The translations under genes were made by a program, and so were the position numbers. A stretch of 64,000 nt of DNA from Klebsiella aerogenes KCTC 2190 (GTDB lineage: Bacteria > Pseudomonadota > Gammaproteobacteria > Enterobacterales > Enterobacteriaceae), in contig NC_015663.1 in assembly GCF_000215745.1 (NCBI RefSeq), positions 4,092,001-4,156,000 on the forward strand. Reading direction: 5' to 3'. Positions 23,922-31,606 of this stretch are shown here, in pieces (the first letter of the stretch is position 1; each line of letters begins with the position of its first letter). The notes below the pieces were generated by a model. That model made no database searches, was not told where the DNA came from, and worked only from the letters and a program-made list of their open reading frames with translations.

Positions 23922-25418
23922 ATGCCAAATACACAAAACACGCATCAGCTCAACGCCGGAGACCCGGCATCAGGCTACAGCCCGCGTCTTTGCAACGAGG
24001 ATCTGGCGCCGACGCGCGAGCAAAACTGGAACTGGTACAACATTTTTTCTTTCTGGATGTCGGACGTGCATAGCATGGGCGGCTATGTGGTGGCGGCGAG
24101 TTTCTTTACGCTGGGTCTGGCGAGCTGGCAGGTACTTATCTGCCTGTTGGCCGGAATTGTTATCGTCCAGCTTTGCGCCAATCTGGTGGCCAAACCCAGC
24201 CAGATTGCCGGCGTGCCCTATGCGGTCATCTGCCGTCAGGCGTTCGGCGTCTTCGGCGCCAATATTCCAGCGGTGATACGCGGGCTGATTGCTTTCGCCT
24301 GGTACGGGATCCAAACTTATCTGGCTGCGAACGCCTTAATGCTGGTGCTGCTGAAGTTCTGGCCCTCGCTGGCGGCAATGACGCAAACGTCATTGCTGGG
24401 TCTTTCATCGCTTGGCTGGATCTGTTTCGCCACCATGTGGCTGTTGCAGGCGATGGTGTTCTGGCACGGCATGAGCGCGATTAAGCGCTTTATTGATATC
24501 GCCGGCCCGGCGGTATATGTGGTGATGCTGGCGCTGGCGGGCTGGATTGTATACAAGACAGGGCTCGACGGTATCTCCTTTACCCTCGCCAGTAAGACGC
24601 TGACCGCCGGTGAGCAAAGCTGGCAGATGATCACCGCCACCGCGCTGGTGGTCTCCTACTTCTCCGGTCCGCTGCTTAATTTTGGCGATTTCTCCCGTTA
24701 TGCCAGAAGCATGGGCGAAATTCGCCGCGGCAACCGCTGGGGGCTGCCGTTTAACTTCCTGCTGTTCTCGGTAGTGACCGTAGTAATCGTCTCCGGGACG
24801 CAATCTTTATTTGGCCGGATGATCACCGACCCGATTGAAACGGTGAGCCATGTGGGTAACGATCTGGCGGTGGCCATCGGCCTGCTGACCATGATCACCG
24901 CCACTATTGGCATCAATATTGTCGCCAACTTCGTCTCGCCGGCATTTGATTTTTCCAACTGCGCGCCGCAAAAAATCAGCTTCCGCACCGGCGGGATGAT
25001 TGCCGCCGTCGGCTCGATACTGCTCACCCCGTGGAATCTGTTTAACTCCCCAGAACTTATCCACTACACCCTGGATGTATTGGGAGCGTTTATCGGGCCG
25101 TTGTTCGGCATTCTGCTGGTTGATTTCTATTTGATTAAACGCGGACAGGTATCGATCGACGATCTTTTCGATGATACCCCTAAAGGCAAATACTGGTACC
25201 GCAACGGCTTTAACCCGAAGGCCATCGCCGCGCTGCTGCCCTCGGTGGCGGTCGGCCTGATTATCAGCTTTATTCCCGCTCTGCATGAGGTGGCCAATTT
25301 TAGCTGGTTCATCGGCGTGCTGTTAAGCGGCAGCCTGTATCGCTGGATTGCCCGCGACGAGCGGCAGGCCGCTTCCTCCGCCCGCTTTACCCCCGGCGCG
25401 CTGGCGCAGAAAGAATAA
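23922..25418 (+). CDS. hpxC: Allantoin permease HpxC (NCS1 family)
   Basis: This is a 498-residue inner-membrane transporter with about 12 hydrophobic helices. It has NCS1 landmarks: NEDLAPTREQNWNWYNIFSFWMSDVHS in the first helix region, a PYAVICRQAFGVFGANIPAVIRG segment, GPLLNFGDFSRYA and NIVANFVSPAFDFSN. NCS1 proteins import nucleobases, hydantoins or allantoin using Na+ or H+. It is divergent from hpxSAB and followed by guaD. Published work treats it as its own transcription unit not induced by allantoin. The coding sequence contains an exact TTGTATACAAGA copy of the S2 operator core (24547-24558). Confidence 0.92.
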   Translation: MPNTQNTHQLNAGDPASGYSPRLCNEDLAPTREQNWNWYNIFSFWMSDVHSMGGYVVAASFFTLGLASWQVLICLLAGIVIVQLCANLVAKPSQIAGVPYAVICRQAFGVFGANIPAVIRGLIAFAWYGIQTYLAANALMLVLLKFWPSLAAMTQTSLLGLSSLGWICFATMWLLQAMVFWHGMSAIKRFIDIAGPAVYVVMLALAGWIVYKTGLDGISFTLASKTLTAGEQSWQMITATALVVSYFSGPLLNFGDFSRYARSMGEIRRGNRWGLPFNFLLFSVVTVVIVSGTQSLFGRMITDPIETVSHVGNDLAVAIGLLTMITATIGINIVANFVSPAFDFSNCAPQKISFRTGGMIAAVGSILLTPWNLFNSPELIHYTLDVLGAFIGPLFGILLVDFYLIKRGQVSIDDLFDDTPKGKYWYRNGFNPKAIAALLPSVAVGLIISFIPALHEVANFSWFIGVLLSGSLYRWIARDERQAASSARFTPGALAQKE

Positions 25419-25426
25419 TCCCACCC

Positions 25427-25448
25427 GGCCGCGGTGCCTTCCGCGGCC
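25427..25448 (+). terminator. Palindromic hairpin after hpxC
   Basis: GGCCGCGG-TGCCTT-CCGCGGCC is a perfect 8-bp GC-rich stem with a 6-nt loop, 8 bp after the hpxC stop and just before the guaD sigma-54 promoter. It lacks a T tract. It probably separates the two transcription units, possibly with Rho. Confidence 0.6.
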
Positions 25449-25451
25449 TCC

Positions 25452-25467
25452 TGGCATTAAATTTGCA
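25452..25467 (+). promoter_or_regulatory. Sigma-54 promoter of guaD
   Basis: TGGCATTAAATTTGCA has the GG-N10-GC spacing and a perfect TTGCA -12 box. The expected start near 25479 leaves a leader of about 34 nt. Published work on K. pneumoniae reports guaD under NtrC control, which this supports. Confidence 0.85.
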
Positions 25468-25512
25468 CATATTTGCGCAATAGCTATCAACCTACTTATA
25501 TAAGGCGGCAAC

Positions 25513-26826
25513 ATGCTGGAATACCACACCGCGCTACGCGGTGCGTTTTTTGATATTAGCCAACCCGCCGCCAGCGCTGACGATATCGCCCGCTACGCGC
25601 GATATATTGATGATGGCGTGCTCTTTATTTACGCCGGGAAGATTCAGGCGCTACTGCCATGGCAGGAAGGCGAAGCATTACTCGATCCACATAAAGGCTA
25701 TCGCGATCTGCGCGGTAAACTGCTGCTGCCGGGGTTTGTCGACGCCCATATTCATTATCCTCAAACCGAAATGATCGGCGCCTTTGGCGAACAGCTGCTG
25801 GAATGGCTGACCACTTATACCTTCCCGGTGGAAAGCCAGTTTGCCGATGAACGGTACGCGGCAGATATCGCCCGTTTTTTTGTCAACCAGTTGCTCAGCC
25901 ATGGCACCACCACCGCGCTGGTGTTTTGTACGCTTCATCCGGCGTCCGTGGAGGCCCTGTTTACCGAGGCGTTGCGCCTGAACATGCGCCTGCTGGCCGG
26001 TAAGGTGATGATGGATCGCCATACGCCGGAGTATTTAACCGAAACCGCCGAACAGAGCTATCGCCAGACCCGCGAACTGATCCAGCGCTGGCACAAGCGA
26101 GGCCGTCTGGGCTACGCTATTACGCCGCGTTTTGCTCCCACTTCCACACCGGAACTACTACAAGCAGTTCAGCGGCTGCGGGAGGAGTTTCCTGATACCT
26201 GGCTGCATACCCATCTCAGTGAAAACCTTAATGAAGTCGCGTGGGTAAAGCAGTTATGGCCGGAGCATGAGCACTATCTTGATGTTTATCATCACTATCA
26301 ATTGACCGGAGCGCGCAGCATCTTCGCCCACGGGATCCATCTGGCGGAGAAAGAGTGGCGGTGTCTGCATGAGACCGGTTCGGCAATCGCCTTTTGCCCG
26401 ACGTCAAACCTGTTTTTAGGTAGCGGGCTATTTCGCCTGCCCGCCAGCTGGCAACATCAGGTCCGGATCGGCATCGGCAGCGATGTTGGCGCCGGGACCA
26501 CCTTCAGCCTACTGCGCACCCTCGGCGAGGCCTATAAAGTGGCGCAGCTACAGAGCTATCGCCTGCGCGCCAGCGAAGCGTTTTATCATGCGACGTTGGG
26601 CGGCGCGCACGCGTTACGCCTGGATGACAAAATTGGTAATTTCCAGTCGGGAAAAGAGGCCGATTTGGTGGTTATCGACCCGGCGGTGACGCCGCTACAA
26701 AAGCTGCGCGGCGCACGCTGTCATGATGTCTATGAGCAGCTGTTCGTATTGATGACCTTAGGCGATGAACGAAACATTAGTGAGACCTGGGTCAATGGCC
26801 AACAGGTATGGTGTAACGAAGGCTGA
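25513..26826 (+). CDS. guaD: Guanine deaminase GuaD
   Basis: This is a 437-residue zinc amidohydrolase that deaminates guanine to xanthine and ammonia, feeding the HpxDE step. The family sites are present: the metal HxH in PGFVDAHIHYPQ, TWLHTHLSEN, FAHGIHLAEKEW and the late SDVGAGTTFSLLRTL with the metal Asp. The PGxxDxHxH start and the length fit bacterial GuaD (about 430-440). An AAGGCGG Shine-Dalgarno precedes the ATG. It is transcribed alone and convergent to hpxPQT. Confidence 0.94.
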   Translation: MLEYHTALRGAFFDISQPAASADDIARYARYIDDGVLFIYAGKIQALLPWQEGEALLDPHKGYRDLRGKLLLPGFVDAHIHYPQTEMIGAFGEQLLEWLTTYTFPVESQFADERYAADIARFFVNQLLSHGTTTALVFCTLHPASVEALFTEALRLNMRLLAGKVMMDRHTPEYLTETAEQSYRQTRELIQRWHKRGRLGYAITPRFAPTSTPELLQAVQRLREEFPDTWLHTHLSENLNEVAWVKQLWPEHEHYLDVYHHYQLTGARSIFAHGIHLAEKEWRCLHETGSAIAFCPTSNLFLGSGLFRLPASWQHQVRIGIGSDVGAGTTFSLLRTLGEAYKVAQLQSYRLRASEAFYHATLGGAHALRLDDKIGNFQSGKEADLVVIDPAVTPLQKLRGARCHDVYEQLFVLMTLGDERNISETWVNGQQVWCNEG

Positions 26827-26829
26827 ACC

Positions 26830-26860
26830 GCTGCCCGGCGCTTTATTCTGACCGGGCGGC
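26830..26860. terminator. Hairpin between convergent guaD and hpxT
   Basis: GCTGCCCGG and CCGGGCGGC pair (with one G-T) around a loop containing CTTTATTCT in the 43-bp convergent gap. It has no T tract on either side, so its strength is uncertain. Confidence 0.55.
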
Positions 26861-26869
26861 GGACTCAAC

Positions 26870-27196
26870 TTAACTTCCGCGATAGGTCGACCAGCCGCCG
26901 GGGGCAATTAAAAACGGCAGATGAAAATGGTCTTTGTCCTCGGCGGTGATCATAAAATCGATCTGCGCCTGCCGGTACAGGGTCTGACGACCATCGCGCG
27001 CAAACCACGATTGCAGTTCGGCCACCAACTGATAGTTGCCGGGACGCAGTTGTCCCGTCGCCAGCTCTCCCAGGCGGCCATGGCTGTCCGTCACGCCTGA
27101 CGCCAGGCTGCGCCCTTCGCATAACAGGGTAACCACCACGCCTTGTGCAGGCTTGCCGGTAGAAATATCAAGAATATGGGTGCTCAGGGTGATCAT
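26870..27196 (-). CDS. hpxT: 5-hydroxyisourate hydrolase HpxT (transthyretin-like)
   Basis: This is a 108-residue transthyretin-related enzyme that hydrolyses 5-hydroxyisourate to OHCU. It starts LSTHILDISTGKPAQGVVVTL and ends exactly in the diagnostic YRGS tetrapeptide; the HFHLPFLIAPGGWSTYRGS region carries the active-site His. There is no signal peptide, so this is the cytoplasmic form. It overlaps hpxQ by ATGA and is last in hpxPQT. Confidence 0.94.
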   Translation of the reverse strand: MITLSTHILDISTGKPAQGVVVTLLCEGRSLASGVTDSHGRLGELATGQLRPGNYQLVAELQSWFARDGRQTLYRQAQIDFMITAEDKDHFHLPFLIAPGGWSTYRGS

Positions 27197-27693
27197 TCGC
27201 TAATAACTCCCGCCAGTCTGAGTAAGGTGATTTCACGTAATTGTTCCAGTGCCGCTTCAATTTCCTGCGCGTCATTATTCGTCAGCCGTTGGGTCAGCGC
27301 CTGCAGGATCTCGGCGGCGCTGCGCCCTTTGGCGCGGATCAGAAACACGCGGTCAAAGCGGGCTTCGTAACGGGCGTTCCCTTCTTTCAGCGCCCGGGCG
27401 GTAGCGGCATCGTCGGCATTAACCTCCGCCTGCTCCTGGCGAGACAGCGCGGCATGCGCTTCCCCGCCCGTCGGCTTTTCCCCGATCCGCGGGTGGGCAC
27501 TGAGCGCCCGCGCCAGCTCTGCCTCTCCCCAGTGCTGCATCAGTTGTTGTGCGCGATCCGTTAAGGCCGTCAGTGTGGCATAGGGCCGCTCCAGCGCCAG
27601 CGCTTCGCGCCAGGCGGGGAGCGCCACGCAGGGTTCAAGCTGGCGAATGGCTTCCGCCTGCGGCAACTGATTAAAGTGGTTGAGTGTTATCAT
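27193..27693 (-). CDS. hpxQ: OHCU decarboxylase HpxQ
   Basis: This is a 166-residue helical enzyme that decarboxylates OHCU (2-oxo-4-hydroxy-4-carboxy-5-ureidoimidazoline) to (S)-allantoin. Starting at the second of two adjacent ATGs (27693) puts the catalytic His at residue 67 (LSAHPRIGEK) and Glu at 87 (SRQEQAE), the numbering I recall for this family, and leaves 5 nt to the AAGGAG Shine-Dalgarno. The conserved GNARYEARFDRVFLIRAKGRSAAEIL follows. It overlaps the hpxP end by 23 bp and hpxT by 4. Confidence 0.93.
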   Translation of the reverse strand: MITLNHFNQLPQAEAIRQLEPCVALPAWREALALERPYATLTALTDRAQQLMQHWGEAELARALSAHPRIGEKPTGGEAHAALSRQEQAEVNADDAATARALKEGNARYEARFDRVFLIRAKGRSAAEILQALTQRLTNNDAQEIEAALEQLREITLLRLAGVISE

Positions 27694-29053
27694 CATTGCT
27701 CCTTGCCGCTGCCGTCATGGCGGCTTTCTCTTGCGGAATAATCAGATTCAGTACAATCGCCACCAGCCCGCCGCTGGTGGCCGCAGATCCAAACAGGTTA
27801 CCGATGATGGGCGGGAAATGGGCAAGGAAAGCGGGAACCGCCTCAATGCCGAGGCCAAAACCAAATGCCAGGCCAACAATCAGCATATCGCGGCGGGTTA
27901 GCGGGTTCTGGGTGATAATGCGGATCCCGGCCGCCACGACACAGCCAAACATGACCATCGTCGCGCCGCCTAACACCGGCGTGGGGATCTGGCGTAGGAT
28001 CTCGCCGAATGGCGGAAACAGCCCAAGCAGAATCAGCAATACGCCAATATAACGCCCGACATAGCGGCTGGCGACGCCGGTCATCTGGATGACGCCGTTA
28101 TTCTGTGCGAAGGTGGTATTGGGAAACGCGCAGATCGCCGCGGCGATCAGGCAGCTAATGCCATCCGCGAGGATCCCGCCTTTCAGGCGCGAACGAAACG
28201 CGCCGTCATCGATGGCCTGTTTTGAGATCAGGCAGTTGGCGGTTAAATCGCCGACGGCTTCAAGAATGCAAACCAGCGATACCAGCGCGACCGGTAAAAA
28301 TATGGCGCTATTAAACTGAAAGCCAAAAGGAAATATCGCCGGCAGACGAAACCAGCTATCGCCGATCGGCGCCAGATGAAATTTTCCGCTCAATGCGGCG
28401 GCGATACAGCCCACCGCCATGCCGATGACCACCGACGATAAACGCAGCCAGCGGTTTTTCGCGCAGCTCAGCACCACGATAATCCCTAACGTTATGCCGC
28501 CCAATGCGATATTGCCCGGGCTGGCGAAATCCTTCGCGTGCTCGCCGCCGCTCCAGTTAATAATACTGACCTTTATCAGGCTAATGCCGATCAGCGCAAT
28601 GACGCTGCCGGTAATAATCGGGGTAAAAAGTTTTTTCAGCGGTTCGATAAAGCGGCTGACGACGACCGGTACCAGCGCGGCAACAACGTTGACGCCAAAC
28701 AGCATGGCCATAATGTCCTGCGGGCCGCCTCCCTGCGCTTTCACCCACATGCCGCCGGCAATCGCTACGCCGAGAAAAGCGAAGCTGGTGCCCTGCATAC
28801 AGATCATCCCCGCACCGATCCCCCAGACGCGGTTAGCCTGCAGAAAGGTGCCAATCCCGGAAGCCATTAGCGACATACTAATTAAATATGGCAGCCATTC
28901 GCCAAGCCCCAGCGCGGCGCCAATAATCAGCGGCGGCGTAATAATGCCGACCAGCCCTGCCAGCACGTGCTGTAAGGCGCTAAAAAAAGCCGGCAGCGGC
29001 GGGATGCGCTGCTCCAGGTCATAAAGCAGGTTGCTGTTCTTTTCATCAGACAT
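27671..29053 (-). CDS. hpxP: Purine permease HpxP (NCS2/NAT family)
   Basis: This is a 460-residue inner-membrane transporter with about 14 helices of the nucleobase-ascorbate family. The signature QNNGVIQMTGVASRYVGRY (QNNG-type NAT motif) is near residues 320-340. It is likely to import hypoxanthine, xanthine or urate with protons. I choose the ATG at 29053, which gives MSDEKNSNLLYDLEQRIPPL, over an ATG at 29110 that has a good Shine-Dalgarno. A possible sigma-54 promoter at 29094-29109 overlaps that upstream start and would leave it out of the message. It is first in hpxPQT. Confidence 0.92.
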   Translation of the reverse strand: MSDEKNSNLLYDLEQRIPPLPAFFSALQHVLAGLVGIITPPLIIGAALGLGEWLPYLISMSLMASGIGTFLQANRVWGIGAGMICMQGTSFAFLGVAIAGGMWVKAQGGGPQDIMAMLFGVNVVAALVPVVVSRFIEPLKKLFTPIITGSVIALIGISLIKVSIINWSGGEHAKDFASPGNIALGGITLGIIVVLSCAKNRWLRLSSVVIGMAVGCIAAALSGKFHLAPIGDSWFRLPAIFPFGFQFNSAIFLPVALVSLVCILEAVGDLTANCLISKQAIDDGAFRSRLKGGILADGISCLIAAAICAFPNTTFAQNNGVIQMTGVASRYVGRYIGVLLILLGLFPPFGEILRQIPTPVLGGATMVMFGCVVAAGIRIITQNPLTRRDMLIVGLAFGFGLGIEAVPAFLAHFPPIIGNLFGSAATSGGLVAIVLNLIIPQEKAAMTAAARSNDDNTQPL

Positions 29054-29093
29054 GGGGTCACCGTCTCGTCGTGGATAAGCGTTCACGATGTAG

Positions 29094-29109
29094 TGCACAA
29101 AGCAGGCCA
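29094..29109 (-). promoter_or_regulatory. Candidate sigma-54 promoter of hpxPQT
   Basis: On the minus strand TGGCCTGCTTTGTGCA keeps GG-N10-GC and a TGCA end, but it deviates at CAC of the -24 box and in the -12 box. A start near 29082 would leave about 30 nt before the hpxP ATG at 29053. Confidence 0.5.
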
Positions 29110-29228
29110 CATTGCTTATTCCCTCTATCTTTATCCACGTAACAATCGCTTTATCTTTTATTCATCAGTGAAATAGCTAAATTAAAGAGCGAGTATTCTG
29201 TAACGATCGTTGGCGCGGGGCGCTGAAA

Positions 29229-29254
29229 CTTTTGATTCCTTAATTCATCAAAAG
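29229..29254. promoter_or_regulatory. Inverted repeat CTTTTGAT-N10-ATCAAAAG
   Basis: An 8-bp perfect inverted repeat with a 10-nt spacer lies mid-way between hpxP and hpxO, in an otherwise AT-rich stretch. A third half-copy (CTTTGATTC) starts 5 bp on. Its symmetry suggests a dimeric regulator site; HpxR or another factor is possible but unproven. Confidence 0.5.
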
Positions 29255-29412
29255 AAATCTTTGATTCATAAAAAGGCAACATAATCGCAACTTTGCCCTC
29301 CTTTGGTGCACCTCCCCGCCATCACCCGTCCGTTTTCCGCTGATTTCGCAGGTTCTGCTACCTGGTATGCAAATTGCTGAACCCCTTAAACAACACACCT
29401 AAGGGGAAGACA

Positions 29413-30567
29413 ATGAAAGCAATCGTGATTGGCGCGGGAATCGGCGGGTTGAGCGCCGCGGTGGCGCTACGTAATGCAGGCATCGCTTGCGAAGTGTTCG
29501 AAGCGGTAAAAGAGATTAAGCCGGTTGGCGCCGCGATCTCTATCTGGCCCAACGGCGTCAAGTGTATGAACCGCCTGGGGATGGGCGAGATCATCGACGC
29601 TTATGGCGGCCCGATGCATTATCTGGCGTATAAGGAGTATCAACACGGGGAAACGCTCACACGGTTCAGTCTCGCGCCGCTGGTTGAACGTACGCAGGGC
29701 CGCCCTTCGCCAGTGTCGCGAACGGAACTTCAGCGTGAGATGCTTGATTTCTGGGGGCGTGAGCAGGTGCAGTTCGGCAAGCGGGTCACCCGCGTGGAAG
29801 AGCATACCGACGGCGTCACCGTCTGGTTTACCGATGGTAGCGAGGCGCACGGCGATATGGTCATCGCCGCCGACGGCAGCCATTCGGCACTGCGGCCATA
29901 TGTGCTCGGCTATACGCCGGAACGCCGCTATGCTGGTTACGTCAACTGGAATGGTCTGGTCGACATTGATGAGTCCATTGCCCCCGCCGATCAGTGGACG
30001 ACGTTTGTCGGCGAAGGGAAACGCGTGTCGCTGATGCCGGTGGCGGGCGGACGCTTCTACTTCTTCTTCGATGTACCGTTGCCGGCCGGGTTAGCGGAAG
30101 ATCGCCTCACCCTGCGCGACGATTTAACCCGCTACTTCGCCGGCTGGGCGCCGCCGGTGCAAAAGCTTATCGCCGTACTCGACCCGCAGACTACCAACCG
30201 GATAGAAATTCACGATATTGAACCTTTTGATAAGCTGGTGCGTGGCAAGGTGGCGCTACTGGGCGATGCCGGGCACAGCACCACGCCGGATATCGGCCAG
30301 GGCGGCTGTGCGGCGATGGAGGACGCGGTCGTGCTGGGTAATGTACTGCGCGGCAATAGCGATATTGTCACCGCGCTGCGCCAGTACGAAGCATTGCGTT
30401 GTGAAAGGGTGCGTGACCTGGTGCTCAAAGCGCGTAAACGCTGTGATATCACCCACGGTAAGGATATGGCGTTAACCAAAGCCTGGTATCAGGAACTGAA
30501 AACGGAAACCGGCGAGCGTATTATCAACGGCTTGTGTGAAACCATTCAGGGCGGGCCATTAGGCTGA
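29413..30567 (+). CDS. hpxO: FAD-dependent urate hydroxylase HpxO
   Basis: This is a 384-residue flavoprotein monooxygenase that hydroxylates urate to 5-hydroxyisourate with NADH and O2, replacing classical uricase. The N-terminal Rossmann motif is VIGAGIGGLSAAVALRNAG, the mid DG motif VIAADGSHSALR, and the C-terminal flavin motif LLGDAGHSTTPDIGQGGCAAMEDA. The ATG at 29413, with an AAGGGGAAG Shine-Dalgarno, gives the 384-residue length I recall for the crystallised K. pneumoniae protein. It is divergent from hpxPQT. Its last 22 bp overlap the convergent hpxR. Confidence 0.95.
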   Translation: MKAIVIGAGIGGLSAAVALRNAGIACEVFEAVKEIKPVGAAISIWPNGVKCMNRLGMGEIIDAYGGPMHYLAYKEYQHGETLTRFSLAPLVERTQGRPSPVSRTELQREMLDFWGREQVQFGKRVTRVEEHTDGVTVWFTDGSEAHGDMVIAADGSHSALRPYVLGYTPERRYAGYVNWNGLVDIDESIAPADQWTTFVGEGKRVSLMPVAGGRFYFFFDVPLPAGLAEDRLTLRDDLTRYFAGWAPPVQKLIAVLDPQTTNRIEIHDIEPFDKLVRGKVALLGDAGHSTTPDIGQGGCAAMEDAVVLGNVLRGNSDIVTALRQYEALRCERVRDLVLKARKRCDITHGKDMALTKAWYQELKTETGERIINGLCETIQGGPLG

Positions 30568-31481
30568 GAGTGAGCGGCGCTACGCATCTCCTCCATCACC
30601 AGCGTTAGTTTTTGAATCGCCATTTGCGCCGGACGAGATAGCTGGCGCGATGGCGCGGTGCATAGCGCCAGAGTCAAAGGTCGTAGCAGCTTATTACGTA
30701 GCGGCACAAACGCCAGCGAACCGTTGTTTACCTCGTCCTGCACGTCCAGCAGGCTCAGGACCGTCACCCCGCCGCCTTTAAGCACCAGCGATTTAATCAG
30801 ACGAATATCATTGCAGCTAACGGTGTTGGGCGGCGAAAAATCATAATGGCGATAGAGCATTGCCACCCGGTCATGCACTATTAACGGCGCGCCGGGAATA
30901 ATATGCCGTTCATCGCTAAGTTCCCCCAGCGAGATCGCGGGCGCGGTGGCAAAAGGATGGTGCGGATGCAGTACCACCCCGACTTCCATTTCAATAAACG
31001 CCAGTACGTTGAGACCCGCCTGACCTTCAGGATCGAGGATCAGACCAAAATCGACATCGGCCTGACGCACTCTGTCGCTGATGCTCTGGCTATCGGCGAC
31101 CTGCAACATCAGTTCCAGCCACTCGCACTGGTTGATAATCTCTGCCAGCGCCGCGGCAAAACTCCCTTCGGCCAGCGCCTGCACCATACCGACATTCACC
31201 GTTCCGCGTTTTAGCCCCTGCAGTTCATCAAATTTCTGTTGGGTCACGCGAAACTCTTTTTGCCAGCGCAGCAGATTGTCATACAACAGCTCGCCTGCGG
31301 TGGTCATCCGCAAACCTTCCGGCAGCCGTTCAAACAGCGGCGTGCCGAAGGACGCTTCAGCCTGCAGTATCTGGCGGTTAATCGCCGAAGCCGAAATATG
31401 CAGTTTTTCCGCCGCCCGGCGCAGGCTGCCGCTGCGGGCCACTTCCATAAAATAATGCGCAAAGCGCGAGAAAGGACTCAT
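30546..31481 (-). CDS. hpxR: LysR-family regulator HpxR of hypoxanthine oxidation
   Basis: This is a 311-residue LysR protein. The helix-turn-helix (GSLRRAAEKLHISASAINRQILQAEASFGTPLFERLPEGLRMTTAG, residues about 17-62) is followed by the usual effector-binding domain. Published work has HpxR activating hpxDE in response to hypoxanthine. The gene is divergent from hpxDE across 125 bp, where its site must lie. The coding end overlaps hpxO on the other strand by 22 bp, so opposing transcription could interfere. Confidence 0.93.
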   Translation of the reverse strand: MSPFSRFAHYFMEVARSGSLRRAAEKLHISASAINRQILQAEASFGTPLFERLPEGLRMTTAGELLYDNLLRWQKEFRVTQQKFDELQGLKRGTVNVGMVQALAEGSFAAALAEIINQCEWLELMLQVADSQSISDRVRQADVDFGLILDPEGQAGLNVLAFIEMEVGVVLHPHHPFATAPAISLGELSDERHIIPGAPLIVHDRVAMLYRHYDFSPPNTVSCNDIRLIKSLVLKGGGVTVLSLLDVQDEVNNGSLAFVPLRNKLLRPLTLALCTAPSRQLSRPAQMAIQKLTLVMEEMRSAAHSQPNGPP

Positions 31482-31606
31482 CGGTTACCTGTACTGATTT
31501 TTGCAACGGATAGCTGAATTAATGCTGATGGATGTCAACACCCTACTATGGCAACAATAAACTCACAACAATTAAACAATCAACTTAGCCATCAGGAAGC
31601 AAGACG
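31482..31606. promoter_or_regulatory. hpxR-hpxDE divergent promoter region
   Basis: This is a 125-bp AT-rich gap that must contain the HpxR-dependent hpxDE promoter. No GG-N10-GC sigma-54 match and no NAC consensus were found here, so nitrogen input may be indirect or use a diverged site. An AGGAAG Shine-Dalgarno precedes hpxD. Confidence 0.5.

Larger units (their letters stand above)
29054..29412. promoter_or_regulatory. Divergent control region between hpxPQT and hpxO
   Basis: These 359 bp hold no gene beyond a possible hpxP N-terminal extension. They contain a candidate sigma-54 promoter for hpxP, the inverted repeat at 29229-29254 and a third TTTGATTC copy at 29260-29267. The hpxO side ends in an AAGGGGAAG Shine-Dalgarno. 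No certain sigma-70 boxes were assigned. Confidence 0.5.

Noticed and set aside
24405..25286. Two antisense frames within hpxC that look moderately long
   Set aside because: They mirror an NCS1 transporter gene and carry no protein motif.
28419..29024. Open frame of 201 codons antisense to hpxP
   Set aside because: It is a mirror of a hydrophobic transporter gene; the sense gene has family motifs and the antisense does not.
31482..31606. Sigma-54 or NAC site before hpxDE
   Set aside because: No GG-N10-GC element with suitable flanks and no ATA-N6-TNGTAT match was found, so no site is claimed.
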